Shown here: positions 49,748-60,166 of the stretch, piece after piece
How positions within the stretch are numbered: the first letter of the stretch is position 1
How the letters are laid out: the number at the start of each line of letters is the position of its first letter
Source of the DNA: JAVBWO01 sp036677375
GTDB taxonomy: Bacteria > Bacillota > Dehalobacteriia > UBA4068 > UBA4997
Reading direction: 5' to 3'
DNA: 64,000 nt
NCBI GenBank assembly: GCA_036677375.1
Contig: JAVBWO010000013.1
Span: 1-64,000 of the forward strand
The notes under the pieces: generated by a model
Seen by the model: the letters and a program-made list of their open reading frames with translations, nothing else
Databases searched by the model: none
What the model was told of the DNA's origin: nothing
Position numbers and translations under genes: made by a program

Positions 49748-52102
49748 TTATAGATCAAGCTCCAAAATAGTGACTCCTATGCCCCCATCATAATAACCGC
49801 CGGGTTTGGCATCTTTAATCAGACGGTGTCTCTGAAAATAGGGCTGAAGACCCTGACGTAGCGCTCCTGTGCCTTTGCCGTGAATGACCCGCACTTCTTT
49901 GAGACCGGCGATAAACGCGTCGTCCAGGTATTTATCTAAAGCCGCAACGGCTTCGTCCACCATCATGCCGCGCAGGTCTACCTCGGATGAGATATGCTTG
50001 GCCTTTTCCACCTTCATCCTTTGGGTGGAGCGCACCTCCGCTTTCTTCTCATATTCTTGATCAATGCGCAGGTCGGAAAGCTTTAAGGTCACTTTCATAA
50101 CCCCAATCTGCACCAAAACTTCCTCATTGGCATTGGGCGGGCTTAAGACCTGACCCACCTGTTTCAGCTTGGGTACTTCCACCATCTGGCCCGGCTTGAC
50201 GCTGTGAGGAGCAAGCCCGGCATATTTTTCCTCAGGGGCGTCCTGCCAGAGTTTGTCTTCCAGTTTTTTCAAGTTCTTTCTGGCTTCCTGTACCTCCTTG
50301 GCATTAACGGAAGCCTGGGAAAGAGCGCTTTCCATCTGACGGTACAACGCCTCGCTCTCGGTTCTGGCAGCTTGAACAATTTTAAGGCTTTCTTCCTGAG
50401 CTTTCAGTAAGACGGCTGCTTCCTTGTTGTGCAGCTCCACCTCCAGCGCTTTCAGCCGCCGCTCCAGCTCCATCTCCCTAGCATGGGCCAGCTCTGCCGC
50501 TTTCAGCTCTTCCGCCGCCTGACGGCGGTCATTTTCCAGGTTGGTGATCATATCCGCCACCAAGGTCTCGTCCGGCGTCAATAAAGCCGCCGCCTTATCG
50601 ATGATAGGATCTGACATGCCCAAGCGGCGGGCAATCTCAAAGGCATTGCTCTTGCCCGGTACGCCCATTAAAAGTTTATAAGTAGGACGCAGTGTTGCCA
50701 CGTCAAATTCCACGCTGGCATTGGTAAAACCTGAACGGTTATAGGCAAAAGCTTTCAGCTCGCTGTAGTGAGTGGTAGCCACTACTTTGGCCCGGACATT
50801 GTAAAGATGCTCCAAGATGGACATGGCCAAAGCCGCACCTTCCGTAGGATCAGTTCCAGCGCCCAATTCATCCAGCAAGACCAGGGAATCCGGCCCCGCC
50901 GCCGCCAGAATATCCACAATATTCACCATATGGGAGGAGAAAGTGCTCAGAGATTGCTCGATGCTCTGCTCATCGCCGATATCGGCAAAAATATTTTGGT
51001 AATAAGCCACTTCGCTGCCTTTTTCCGCCGGGATATGCAATCCTGAGAGAGCCATGAGGGTCAGAAGCCCCACCGTTTTCAAGGTCACCGTTTTCCCACC
51101 GGTATTGGGGCCGGTGATTACCATGGCGTAAAGATTTCCCGGCAGGCGGATATCCACCGGAACGGCTTTGCCGCTGATTAGGGGGTGCCTGGCTTGCTTC
51201 AGATCAATAACGCCCTTGTCGTTGATCTTAGCGGAGGCCCCGTCCATGGCCTGGGACAAGCGCCCCTTGGCAAAGATAAAATCCAGGCGCGCCAAAACTT
51301 CTAGCGTCACCTCGAGGTCGTCCAGAAAGCCCACCACCACCATGGTCAGGGCCTTTAAAATGGCGGCGATCTCTTCTTCTTCTTCCAACCGCAATGAGGA
51401 AAGCTCGTTGTTAGCTTCCATGACGCCCATAGGCTCCACAAAAAGCGTGGCGCCGCTGGCACTCATGTCATGGACCATCCCCGGCACCTGGCTGCGGTAT
51501 TCCTGTTTCACCGGCACCACGTAACGGTCGCCGCGAATAGTAACGATAGGGTCTTGCAGGTACTTCGCCGTATGGGGATTGCGGATAAAGTTCTCCAGCC
51601 GCTCCTTAATGCGATCCTGATTCTGCTTAATCTTGCGCCGCAGGGAATATAAGCGCTCGCTGGCGGAATCGGCGATCATCCCTTCGGGAGTAATGGCCTT
51701 TTCCAAAGCGCTCTCGATGGTCTTATAGATGCCCAGTGTCTTCACCAAGCCGCCGCAGATGGGATAATTGCCTTTCATCTGGCTGAAAAATTCCCGGGTC
51801 TGTCGAGCCGCCCGGCAGGTATCGCAGATATCCACCAGTTCGGTAATATTTAAAACGCCGCCCAGTCCCGCCCGCTTCAAGGGCTCCCGGATATCCCGGA
51901 CGCCGCCTAAACTGAAGAGAGGATAAAAACGCAAAATCTCCCGGGCTTCCTCCGTTTCATCCATCAATGCCGCCGCCGCTGCCGCGTCGGGCGCCGGTTG
52001 GCAGGCATAAACCAGCTCGCGCCCCATGGCAAAGGAGGCCTTGGCCGCCAAGAGCTCGATGATTTTATCATATTCCAGCTTGTGCCAGTTTTTATTTTCC
52101 AT
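49748..52102 (-). CDS. mutS2: MutS2 / RqcU-type ATPase with Smr domain
   Basis: 784 aa. Clamp/core region with DMSASGATLFVEP; ATPase with Walker A GPNTGGKT (~335) and LLDELGAGTDPTEGAALA; a coiled coil (~520-640); and a C-terminal Smr nuclease domain (EVDLRGMMVDEA, VRVIHGKGTGALR). Suppresses recombination and, in Firmicutes, rescues collided ribosomes. Follows the U32 gene by 13 bp in the same direction. Confidence 0.95.
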   Translation of the reverse strand: MENKNWHKLEYDKIIELLAAKASFAMGRELVYACQPAPDAAAAAALMDETEEAREILRFYPLFSLGGVRDIREPLKRAGLGGVLNITELVDICDTCRAARQTREFFSQMKGNYPICGGLVKTLGIYKTIESALEKAITPEGMIADSASERLYSLRRKIKQNQDRIKERLENFIRNPHTAKYLQDPIVTIRGDRYVVPVKQEYRSQVPGMVHDMSASGATLFVEPMGVMEANNELSSLRLEEEEEIAAILKALTMVVVGFLDDLEVTLEVLARLDFIFAKGRLSQAMDGASAKINDKGVIDLKQARHPLISGKAVPVDIRLPGNLYAMVITGPNTGGKTVTLKTVGLLTLMALSGLHIPAEKGSEVAYYQNIFADIGDEQSIEQSLSTFSSHMVNIVDILAAAGPDSLVLLDELGAGTDPTEGAALAMSILEHLYNVRAKVVATTHYSELKAFAYNRSGFTNASVEFDVATLRPTYKLLMGVPGKSNAFEIARRLGMSDPIIDKAAALLTPDETLVADMITNLENDRRQAAEELKAAELAHAREMELERRLKALEVELHNKEAAVLLKAQEESLKIVQAARTESEALYRQMESALSQASVNAKEVQEARKNLKKLEDKLWQDAPEEKYAGLAPHSVKPGQMVEVPKLKQVGQVLSPPNANEEVLVQIGVMKVTLKLSDLRIDQEYEKKAEVRSTQRMKVEKAKHISSEVDLRGMMVDEAVAALDKYLDDAFIAGLKEVRVIHGKGTGALRQGLQPYFQRHRLIKDAKPGGYYDGGIGVTILELDL

Positions 52103-52115
52103 TCTCTAAAACCCC

Positions 52116-54620
52116 CTATTCTACTCCCCGGTAATAATGGCCTTTGGTCAATTTTCCAGGACTTAAGGAGATCAGCTCCGCTTTGGCTTTTTCACTGTCA
52201 ATTTCTTTCCCTACCCAGGCCAAAGCCAAAGCCCGGCGGTAAATGCCGGTAATTTTTTCCACGGACTGCCCGGGATAAAAGCGCAGATCCAGCCGAATCC
52301 TGCCAACGTCCGCCCGGATGAAGCGGGGCAGATCGTCGATCAAGCAAAGATGATGCGGATTGAAAAGATGCATGCGGCAATGCTTGTCGGCAAAAACCGG
52401 GAAGCGGTAGCCCTTCTCATCCTGCATCATAAAGCCGCTATCCCGCAGGCAAGGCCGGCTGCAGTCCTTTTCATGGGCGCAGCCGCCCGCCAAAGCGCCG
52501 ATGGGGCAATGGGCGCTGACCATCAACTGGATATTGCCATGAACCAAAGCCTCTTTCCGCCAGCTTCCCGCCAGGCTTTCGATCTCGTTCCAATTCAACT
52601 CCGGGGACAAGGTAAGAGAAGTCATGCCCCGTTCCTGCCAGGCCATCCCGGCCTGGCTGTTGAAAATATTCAAACCAAGGTCGCCCCAAAGCTCTTTGGA
52701 CCAGCCGGCTTCCTCAGCCAAGCGGTGACCCCAGACATTGCCGCAGACCAAAGCCTCTACCGGCCAAACTTTTAATTCTTCTATCTTCTGCCGCCAATAA
52801 GACAGCTCTTTTTCTGAAGCAATCTGCGGCAGCACATAGGCCAGGCGGCACTTTTGAGCCAGAGCCGCCGTAGCCTCTTGCCGCCAGGGATTGATCCCCT
52901 GCCATTCATCGCCGCCAATATAGATCATCTGTGCGCCGCCCGCCGCGGCCCGCTCTCCCGCGGCCGCGTCATTAACATAAACCGCAAGCTGTGGCTCCGA
53001 CTGCTGTTTTTTCGGAGGATCGGGCTTCCAATATTGGCAGAGCGCCGCCATCCGCCGATAATCCGCCAGCATCAAATCCTCCAAAGCGGATATGGCTTCC
53101 CGCCGGGCATTATTTAGTACGCTGGCCGGCAGCATGACGCCTTCGTCCATCCTGATCTTGAGATCCGCCAGATACCAGCCGCTGCCGCCTAAGCGCCCCA
53201 GCTGTTTTTCGATATACTCCCGATCCGCCGGATGCTTTTCGGCCAAGGGCGGACAAAAGTCGCTTTCATAAACCGCTTCCAGGCCTTGAGCATTTCCCGC
53301 CCGTAATACCAGCGGCTTGCCCAAGAAAGCTTCTAGGGTAAAGAAAAGGGGCAAAAGCTCCTGTGCCTCATAACGGGCCTTGGCTTCCTCCATCAGGAGC
53401 ACGTCATAGGTCTTAAAAACCCGGTCTCCCGGATACGCCTTGCCCATACCGTTGATCCAGACTGCTTGTCCCGCCTGTGCTTGGGTAATTTCCTTGCCGG
53501 TTTGAGTAACGTCCTTACCGGCCCCGCCTGGATTTCCGGTATTTTCCTGGATACTGGTAACGGTAAAGCCCAGGCGGCCGCCTTTGGTCACCCAGATCTC
53601 GATACCGTCTCCCAAAGCCAGCGGAGCCTCCAGTTTTAATAAGAGGGAACCGTCGGCTCTTTGTTTTTCCACCCGTCCCAGACGGCTGCCCCGGTTGTTG
53701 GGACGTTGGTAACTCATGAGGTCTTTGCCTTCCCGTCCCAAAAGGTAACCGGTGGTGAATTCCCGGTTAAAGGCTTGCTCCAGACTCTTTTTATCCTGCA
53801 CTGAGGGCTGGAATTCCCCAATTTCCGTCAGCCGGACCAGGCCCCTTTGATAGACGTCCGTCACAGCAGCCACATATTCCGGCCGCTTCATGCGTCCCTC
53901 AATCTTCCAGGAAGCGGCTCCCGCCGCCCAAAGCTCCGGCAGAAGGTCATAGCTTTGAAAATCCTTGGGGGAAAGCAAATGACCCTTGGCCAGTTCTTTC
54001 CCTTCCCGGTCTAAAAAAGTATACGGTAAACGGCAAGGCTGGGCGCAGCGCCCCCGGTTGCCGCTCCTGCCCCCTACCATGCTGCTGAACAGGCATTGCC
54101 CGGAATAGCAGATGCAAAGGGCTCCGTGAACGAAGATTTCACATTCGATGGGGGATTTTTGGCAGATGACCGTCATATCTGCCAAGGAAGTCTCCCGCGC
54201 CAAAATGACACGGGAAAGCCCCCAACCGGCGGCGCCTATGACTCCGGCGCTGTTGTGCAAAGACATCTGGGTACTACCGCTTATGGGAAGACCGGGCAGC
54301 TGCCGCCGCACTAAGGAAATGAGGCCCCAATCCTGCAAGATGACGCCGTCCACACCCTGCCGGTACAAAGTGGCAATATATTGGCAAGCGACGGCCATCT
54401 CATCTTCTTTGATGAGGGTATTGACCGTGACATATACTTTTACACCACGCAAATGCGCGTAACGAATGGCCTCCGCCATGGCGTCCTCATCCAAATTGGA
54501 GGCATAGGCCCGGGCGCTGAACTGCCGCCCGCCCACATAGATGGCGTCGGCTTTAGCGGCTACCGCCGCTAAAAAGGCTTCCTTGCTCCCGGCGGGAGCC
54601 AGGATCTCCGGTTTTTTCAC
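52116..54620 (-). CDS. U32 family peptidase (with DUF3656-type insert)
   Basis: 834 aa. The N-terminal TIM-barrel-like part has PEILAPAGSKEAFLAAVAAK and the U32 signature ECEIFVHGALCICYSGQCLF...GNRGRCAQPCRLPY. Long versions carry the DUF3656 domain before a second half; here ~390-520 fits. Relatives act in tRNA/ubiquinone hydroxylation (RlhA, TrhP, UbiU) through Fe-S clusters; several Cys pairs remain here. GGAGG precedes the ATG. Confidence 0.85.
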   Translation of the reverse strand: MKKPEILAPAGSKEAFLAAVAAKADAIYVGGRQFSARAYASNLDEDAMAEAIRYAHLRGVKVYVTVNTLIKEDEMAVACQYIATLYRQGVDGVILQDWGLISLVRRQLPGLPISGSTQMSLHNSAGVIGAAGWGLSRVILARETSLADMTVICQKSPIECEIFVHGALCICYSGQCLFSSMVGGRSGNRGRCAQPCRLPYTFLDREGKELAKGHLLSPKDFQSYDLLPELWAAGAASWKIEGRMKRPEYVAAVTDVYQRGLVRLTEIGEFQPSVQDKKSLEQAFNREFTTGYLLGREGKDLMSYQRPNNRGSRLGRVEKQRADGSLLLKLEAPLALGDGIEIWVTKGGRLGFTVTSIQENTGNPGGAGKDVTQTGKEITQAQAGQAVWINGMGKAYPGDRVFKTYDVLLMEEAKARYEAQELLPLFFTLEAFLGKPLVLRAGNAQGLEAVYESDFCPPLAEKHPADREYIEKQLGRLGGSGWYLADLKIRMDEGVMLPASVLNNARREAISALEDLMLADYRRMAALCQYWKPDPPKKQQSEPQLAVYVNDAAAGERAAAGGAQMIYIGGDEWQGINPWRQEATAALAQKCRLAYVLPQIASEKELSYWRQKIEELKVWPVEALVCGNVWGHRLAEEAGWSKELWGDLGLNIFNSQAGMAWQERGMTSLTLSPELNWNEIESLAGSWRKEALVHGNIQLMVSAHCPIGALAGGCAHEKDCSRPCLRDSGFMMQDEKGYRFPVFADKHCRMHLFNPHHLCLIDDLPRFIRADVGRIRLDLRFYPGQSVEKITGIYRRALALAWVGKEIDSEKAKAELISLSPGKLTKGHYYRGVE

Positions 54621-54815
54621 GTTGTTTCCTCCTGTCGGCCTGCCACACCCGCGGTCTGCCGATGTTTTTTCCGCTCTTTATGATTAATTTCACGATTCTC
54701 TTGATGATTTTCTTGATAACCTTATTGTCCGTTCAGCCTGCCACGCCCCGCGAGCCGCCGATATATTTCATCCTTCATGATTCGTTCATAATCTTCTTCA
54801 TGATATTATTGTCCG

Positions 54816-55541
54816 TTATTTCCGAGAAATACAGGGATGCCCTGCCAAATAAAAACGCAGCGGCATATCCTGCCCCTGGGAGATGCCCACTCTGCCAGTA
54901 GTTATAACCTCGCCCGGCTGAAAGCCGTCATCCGCGAAATAAAGGGTTCCCTCTATGGCACTGGTATTGTTATCCGCCATGGTGATGCCCATGGCTCGAC
55001 AGAGATTGCCCGGACCCGCCGCCAGCTTGTGCCAGGAAACGTCCTGGCCTCTATGCTCTTGCATCTCATCCAAGCCCGCCAACGGTTCCAAGGCCCGCAG
55101 CAGCACCGCCGCCGGGATATCCTCCCGGTCTGTGGTTACATTATAACATAAATGGATGCCATAACTCACATAAACATAGTGCCGGCCGGCGGTACCGAAC
55201 ATAGCATCGTTGCGCCTGGTACGCTTTTTGGCGGAATGGCAGGCGGGATCGTCTTTGCCCAGATAGGCTTCCGTCTCCACGATCCGTCCTACCAATAACC
55301 CTGTGGCGCTTTGACGGCACAAAAGCTTGCCTAGTAATTCCCGAGCCACCAGCATGGTGTCTTTCGCAAAAAAATCATAATCCAGCCGGTTTGCTTCCAT
55401 TAGCTGTTCCGGTAGCTGTTCCGGTAGCTGTTCCGGTAGCTGTTCCGGTAGCTGTTCCGGTTTGAGCAATTGCCCTGTTTCTATCGGCCGCTTCAGGTCT
55501 GCCACATTCTCCGGTTTTGCCGCTTTCTCGCTGCTTACCAC
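54816..55541 (-). CDS. 3-methyladenine DNA glycosylase (AAG/MPG family) with repeat tail
   Basis: 241 aa, GTG start 6 bases after GGGGAGG. The catalytic region has VGRIVETEAYLGKDDPACHS, RNDAMFGTAGRHYVYVSYGIH and LAAGPGNLCRAMGI. It removes alkylated purines in base-excision repair. The first ~45 residues are an extra tail holding PEQL repeated five times, encoded by a 12-bp tandem repeat; the family normally begins near the LDYDFFAKD segment. Confidence 0.9.
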   Translation of the reverse strand: MVSSEKAAKPENVADLKRPIETGQLLKPEQLPEQLPEQLPEQLPEQLMEANRLDYDFFAKDTMLVARELLGKLLCRQSATGLLVGRIVETEAYLGKDDPACHSAKKRTRRNDAMFGTAGRHYVYVSYGIHLCYNVTTDREDIPAAVLLRALEPLAGLDEMQEHRGQDVSWHKLAAGPGNLCRAMGITMADNNTSAIEGTLYFADDGFQPGEVITTGRVGISQGQDMPLRFYLAGHPCISRK

Positions 55542-55588
55542 TTCCGTCCTCCCCTTTATCTATAGCCGGATATTGTTATGCCGCAATA

Positions 55589-55655
55589 AAAAGCCCATGA
55601 CACACCGGCATCCGCGGCAAAAATCGTGCCGCTCCCGGCTTGAGCATGGGCTTTC
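55589..55655 (-). terminator. terminator between zapA and mpg
   Basis: Minus strand AAAGCCCATG ... CATGGGCTTT with a nested GC hairpin, then TTTATTG. It separates the pheST-zapA series from mpg. Confidence 0.75.
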
Positions 55656-55696
55656 ATAGAATTCTTCTACCAAGAGCCCTAAACAGGGTCCTTTTT

Positions 55697-55960
55697 TTAA
55701 TATTTACTGGTCAGATCGTCGATCTCCCGCATCATTCGCTCGTAGCGTTCCTCGGCTTTCACCTTATCGTCGGCAAATTGCAGCGCCGTCAGGACAGCCA
55801 GCTTAATGGGGCCGCAAGAAGGACAGGATAAGCGGATGCTTTTCATTTTCTCATTGACTAGAGAGGCGATATGCTCCAGATGCTCCGGGGAATCTTCGCC
55901 CCGCAGATGATATTCATTGCCGTCGATCCGCACCGTCACACGGTTTTTATCCTCTTCCAT
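55697..55960 (-). CDS. zapA: cell division protein ZapA
   Basis: 87 aa from the ATG of MEEDKNRVTVRIDGNEYHLR after AAGGGGG. Typical ZapA start (VTVRIDGNEY), HIASLVNEKM and a C-terminal helix (VKAEERYERMMREIDDL). Stabilises FtsZ filaments at midcell. Commonly follows pheT in Firmicutes, as here. Confidence 0.9.
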   Translation of the reverse strand: MEEDKNRVTVRIDGNEYHLRGEDSPEHLEHIASLVNEKMKSIRLSCPSCGPIKLAVLTALQFADDKVKAEERYERMMREIDDLTSKY

Positions 55961-56026
55961 AGATACTACCCCCTTCCCGGAAGTGAAAATCTTTTCCTTC
56001 ATGAATCTATCATTTATATTTCGCCC

Positions 56027-58432
56027 TTAGCGTAATTGTACCTGCAATTTTTCCCCTAATTCCGACAAAATATTTTTAAAGTAGCCGTTGACCTCATCGT
56101 CGGTCAGGGTACGCTCGGGCGCCTGGAAAGTCAATCCATAAGCCAGGCTGCGAAAGCCGTCTGTCACCTGCGCCCCTTGATACACGTCAAATAGCTCCAC
56201 TTTGGTGAGATATTTACCGCCGGCCTCGGTAATGGTCTTTTCAATGAGAGCGGCGGGAATGTCCACCTTAGCCACCAAAGCGATATCCCTGGTGGTAGCG
56301 GGGAATTTAGGCAGGGAGCAGACTTCTTTCTTATTCTTCCTGGCCGCAAAGAGTTTATTAAGCTCCAGTTGGAGGACACAGGCTCTGCCGCTCAGATCAT
56401 AATTTTTGGCGACCTGGGGATGCATCTCACCCAAAAAGCCCGCTTCTTTCCCACCCACCATAATTTTGGCGGCGCGGCCGGGATGCAGGAAGGGATAAGC
56501 GGAGGTGGCTTCTACCCACCAGTATTCCACACCGCAGCGGGAAAGCAGACTCTCAAAGATGCCTTTGAGATAGAAGAAATCCATTTCCGTGCCGCCGCAG
56601 TACCAACCGCTGCAATCCTTCCCCATGACCAAGGCGCCCAGATAAAGCGGCTCTTCCGGTAACCCTTCGTTTTGGGGCAGGAAAACATGGCCCTGCTCAA
56701 ACAGGGCCAGATCCAGATTGCGCCGGCTATTGTTACGGGCGGCGGTCTGAAGAAGACCCGGCAATAAAGAGGTGCGCATGATGCTCTGCTCCTCATTTAA
56801 GGGATTCATGATGGGAATCACCTGCCGCCAGGGATGATTGGGCGGCAAAAGCAGCAAATCGGCGTCTTTCGGACTGATAAAGCTATAGGTGATGACCTGC
56901 CGTAGACCTAAAGCGGCGCAAGTATCGGTGATTTTCTCATAAAAAACTTGTTCTTCCGTTTTACGGCCTTCGGTCATCTCGCCGTAAGGCAGGGAAACGG
57001 GAATATGCTCAAAGCCCAAAAGGCGGGCCACTTCTTCCACCAGATCGATCTCGCCGGTGATATCCTGCCGGTAACTGGGGATATCCACCAGGTAGCCGTT
57101 GTCTTTTTTCATCATGGCAAAACCCAAAGAAGCGATGGCATCCGTCATGGCCTTCTCCGTCCAATCGGTACCCAAAACGGCGTTGACTTTGGCGGGACGC
57201 AGCATGACCTGCATTTTTTTGGTTTCGCCCTCATAGGTGTCCAACATACCGGAGAGGGCTTCGGCGCCGCATAGCTCCACCATTAATTGGACGGCCCGGC
57301 GGGAAGCGACATCCAGGTTGAAAAGATCCACGCCTTTTTCAAAGCGGAGGGACGCTTCGGAACGCAGTCCCAGCTGGCGGCTGGTATGGCGAATAGAGAC
57401 CCGGTCAAAGGCGGCGGATTCCAGTAAGATATTGCTAGTATCCCCGGTTACTTCGCTGTTTAAACCACCCATGACGCCACCGATGCAGATGGGCTTTTCG
57501 CCGTCGCAGATTAAAATGGCGCGTTCCGGCAAAAGCCGTTCCTGGCGGTCCAAAGTAACCATTTTCTCACCAGGCTGCGCCGGGCGAACCAGGATCTCAT
57601 GATTGGCCAAAGTATCGTAGTCAAAGGTGTGGAGTGGCTGGCCATATTCCATTAAAACGAAGTTACTGATGTCCACCACATTATTAATGGGCCGCATGCC
57701 GGCGGTACGCAGAAAATGCTGCATCCACAAAGGCGAAGGGCCGATTTTGACATTTTTCACCAGCCGGGCGGTATAACGGGGGCATAAAACGGCATCCGCG
57801 ACGGCAATCTTGGCCAGATCGGCGATTTTTTCCGTTGTTTCGGGGTAAGTGATCTCCGGCAGGGAGAAAGTTCCTCCGGTCACCGCCGCCACTTCTCGCG
57901 CCACATTGATGATGCTCAGGCAGTCGGCGCGGTTGGGGGTAAGATCCAACTCCAAAACGGCGTCGTCTAACATGAGAAGTTCCACGATATCCGTCCCTAC
58001 CGGGGTCTCCTGGGGCAAAATATAAATGCCGGATTTACCTTCGGCGGAATCATCCAGATTCAGCTCGGCCAAAGAGCAGAGCATGCCAAAGGATTCCACG
58101 CCGCGGAGCTTGCCTTTGCTAATCTTGCCGCCGGGCAGATGGGCGCCCAGCATGGCCACGATAACCTTTTGCCCTTCCGCTACATTAGGCGCGCCGCAGA
58201 CGATCTGCAGCGGTTCGCCCGTTCCTACGTCCACCCGGCAGACATGAAGCCGGTCGGCGTCCGGATGCTGTTCCACCCTTAAGACATGCCCGGCCACTAA
58301 ACCGTCAATGCCTTTCCAGGGACGGCTCACCACGTCTACCGTGATCCCCGCCATGGTCAGTTTTTCTCCCAATTCTTCCGGAGAGATGGTAATATTCACA
58401 TATTTTTGCAGCCATTTATAAGAAACCTGCAT
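56027..58432 (-). CDS. pheT: phenylalanine-tRNA ligase beta subunit
   Basis: 801 aa: N-terminal tRNA-binding OB domain (KGIDGLVAGHVLRVEQHPDADRLHVC), B3/B4 editing domain, B5, catalytic-like core and a C-terminal FDX-ACB domain (FPATTRDIALVAKVDIPAAL). Pairs with PheS as an alpha2beta2 enzyme. 59 bp downstream of pheS. Confidence 0.97.
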   Translation of the reverse strand: MQVSYKWLQKYVNITISPEELGEKLTMAGITVDVVSRPWKGIDGLVAGHVLRVEQHPDADRLHVCRVDVGTGEPLQIVCGAPNVAEGQKVIVAMLGAHLPGGKISKGKLRGVESFGMLCSLAELNLDDSAEGKSGIYILPQETPVGTDIVELLMLDDAVLELDLTPNRADCLSIINVAREVAAVTGGTFSLPEITYPETTEKIADLAKIAVADAVLCPRYTARLVKNVKIGPSPLWMQHFLRTAGMRPINNVVDISNFVLMEYGQPLHTFDYDTLANHEILVRPAQPGEKMVTLDRQERLLPERAILICDGEKPICIGGVMGGLNSEVTGDTSNILLESAAFDRVSIRHTSRQLGLRSEASLRFEKGVDLFNLDVASRRAVQLMVELCGAEALSGMLDTYEGETKKMQVMLRPAKVNAVLGTDWTEKAMTDAIASLGFAMMKKDNGYLVDIPSYRQDITGEIDLVEEVARLLGFEHIPVSLPYGEMTEGRKTEEQVFYEKITDTCAALGLRQVITYSFISPKDADLLLLPPNHPWRQVIPIMNPLNEEQSIMRTSLLPGLLQTAARNNSRRNLDLALFEQGHVFLPQNEGLPEEPLYLGALVMGKDCSGWYCGGTEMDFFYLKGIFESLLSRCGVEYWWVEATSAYPFLHPGRAAKIMVGGKEAGFLGEMHPQVAKNYDLSGRACVLQLELNKLFAARKNKKEVCSLPKFPATTRDIALVAKVDIPAALIEKTITEAGGKYLTKVELFDVYQGAQVTDGFRSLAYGLTFQAPERTLTDDEVNGYFKNILSELGEKLQVQLR

Positions 58433-58491
58433 GGTCGAAATCCTCCTTAATTAAGTGCGAAAACCGCTGCAAAGCAGCCGCCGCCGAAGTG

Positions 58492-59514
58492 CTAGAATTG
58501 CGCTAAAAAGCGCAGGTCGTTTTCAAAAAGCAGCCGCATATCGTCGATGCCGTATTTTAGCATGGCGATACGCTCCACACCCATGCCAAAAGCGAAGCCG
58601 GTAACCTCTTCCGGGTCATATTTGGCCATTGAAAGCACCCTTGGGTGCACCATGCCGGAGCCCAAGATCTCGATCCAGCCGGTATCCTTGCACAGCCGGC
58701 ATCCTTTGCCGCCGCACATCATGCAGGAAATATCCACCTCGGCGCTGGGCTCCGTAAACGGGAAGTAGCTGGGACGCAGCCGGATCTCGCGCTCGGGGCC
58801 GAACATCTGGCGGGCAAAATTCAAAAGGGTGCCCTTGAGGTCGGAAAGAGAAATGTTTTTATCCACCACCAGACCTTCTACCTGGTGGAACATGGGGGAA
58901 TGGGTGGAGTCGTCGTCCCGGCGGTAAACCACGCCGGGGCAAATGATCTTCACCGGCAGCTTGGGCCACATGGCGTCCATGGTACGGGCCTGTACCGGGG
59001 AAGTGTGCGTGCGCAGCAAAGTGCTCTCGCTGATATAGAAAGAATCCTGCATCTCCCGGGCGGGATGGTCGGCGGGCAGATTCAGGCGTTCGAAATTAAA
59101 ATAATCCAGCTCTACCTGGGGTCCATCGGCAATTTGATATCCCATGCCCAAGAAGATATCTTTGATCTCGTCGATGACCATGGTCAGGGGATGCTTGCCA
59201 CCGGTTAAGATGGCGCGGCCGGGCAAAGTCACATCCAGGCGCTCCATTTTCAGTTTTTGCACCATGGCGGCTGTTTCCAGTTCGCCGAGGCGCTCCGTAA
59301 TCATATTTTCAATGGCGTCCCGCACCTCGTTTACTTTTTGACCCATGGCAGGCCGCTCCTGGGCGGACAGGCTGCCCATGCTCCGGGCGATCTGGGTCAG
59401 TTCGCCTTTTTTACCCAGATACTTGATGCGCAGTTCCTGCACCATATCGGTGAGGGACGCTTCTTCAAGCTCGCGCTCCACCATTTCGCGGATCTCTTGC
59501 AGTTTCTTTAACAT
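58492..59514 (-). CDS. pheS: phenylalanine-tRNA ligase alpha subunit
   Basis: 340 aa: N-terminal coiled coil, then the class II core with HPLTMVIDEIKDIFLGMGY, SPMFHQVEGL (motif 2 area), RPSYFPFTEPSAEVDI and GFAFGMGVERIAMLKYGI (motif 3). Controlled by the T-box upstream. Confidence 0.97.
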   Translation of the reverse strand: MLKKLQEIREMVERELEEASLTDMVQELRIKYLGKKGELTQIARSMGSLSAQERPAMGQKVNEVRDAIENMITERLGELETAAMVQKLKMERLDVTLPGRAILTGGKHPLTMVIDEIKDIFLGMGYQIADGPQVELDYFNFERLNLPADHPAREMQDSFYISESTLLRTHTSPVQARTMDAMWPKLPVKIICPGVVYRRDDDSTHSPMFHQVEGLVVDKNISLSDLKGTLLNFARQMFGPEREIRLRPSYFPFTEPSAEVDISCMMCGGKGCRLCKDTGWIEILGSGMVHPRVLSMAKYDPEEVTGFAFGMGVERIAMLKYGIDDMRLLFENDLRFLAQF

Positions 59515-59713
59515 CTGGCTTCCTCCTGTTATCCATGCTTTTTTCCCTGCTGTTTCAAATGCTATTTCTACATTTCATTTCTACATTTTTCTTTTATATT
59601 TTGCTTCTATATTTTAACCGTCTTGCTTTCCCATGCCGTTTTGGCGTACTCTTTCCTGTTTTGCAGGGCGAAGAGCATGCTTTTTGTTTCAAAAGCCGGT
59701 GTCATAAACAAAA

Positions 59714-60166
59714 AAATCATCCATCCCCGCTAAGGGACGGATGACTCCGTGGTACCACCCTAATCAGCCACGGCAAGGCCATGGCTACTCCCGGTTTGTA
59801 ACGGGGAACTGCCCCGGCCAACCCTACTTTAGATCTCACGACATCCTTTCACACCCAGACATTACGTCTGATATCCGGAAATTGATGGATAACCTTTGAT
59901 CCATGTTCAGGCAGCAACTCGCAGGTGAACTTCCGCAGTCTCTTTGCTATGGCGCTTTCAGTCGGCGACGCCACTCCCTGTCAGCAAAAAATCAGCGTAC
60001 TCTCCCGGTCATCGTCTTTGGTTCTTGCTTTATTGCACTTGAAATCTACGATAATAAATATAAGCGGTCACAGAACCGGTATTTTCAAACAACCTCCAGA
60101 GCAGGTCTACGGAAATTGGCATCACACCACGTCCTTTCCCCTGATTCGGGAATTGCTTTTTTCATA
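59714..60166 (-). ncRNA. T-box leader (tRNA-Phe) upstream of pheST
   Basis: Minus strand: the T-box sequence GGGTGGTACCACGG (59747-59760) is followed by the terminator TCATCCGTCCC...GGGATGGATGA with a T run (59717-59745). A candidate specifier TTC (Phe) is at 59927-59929 in stem I (GGAAGTTCACC). Uncharged tRNA-Phe would stabilise the antiterminator and raise pheST expression. Confidence 0.9.

Noticed and set aside
55400..55460. CRISPR array
   Set aside because: The repeated 12-mers are contiguous, without spacers, and in frame with a gene; no cas genes are present in the window.
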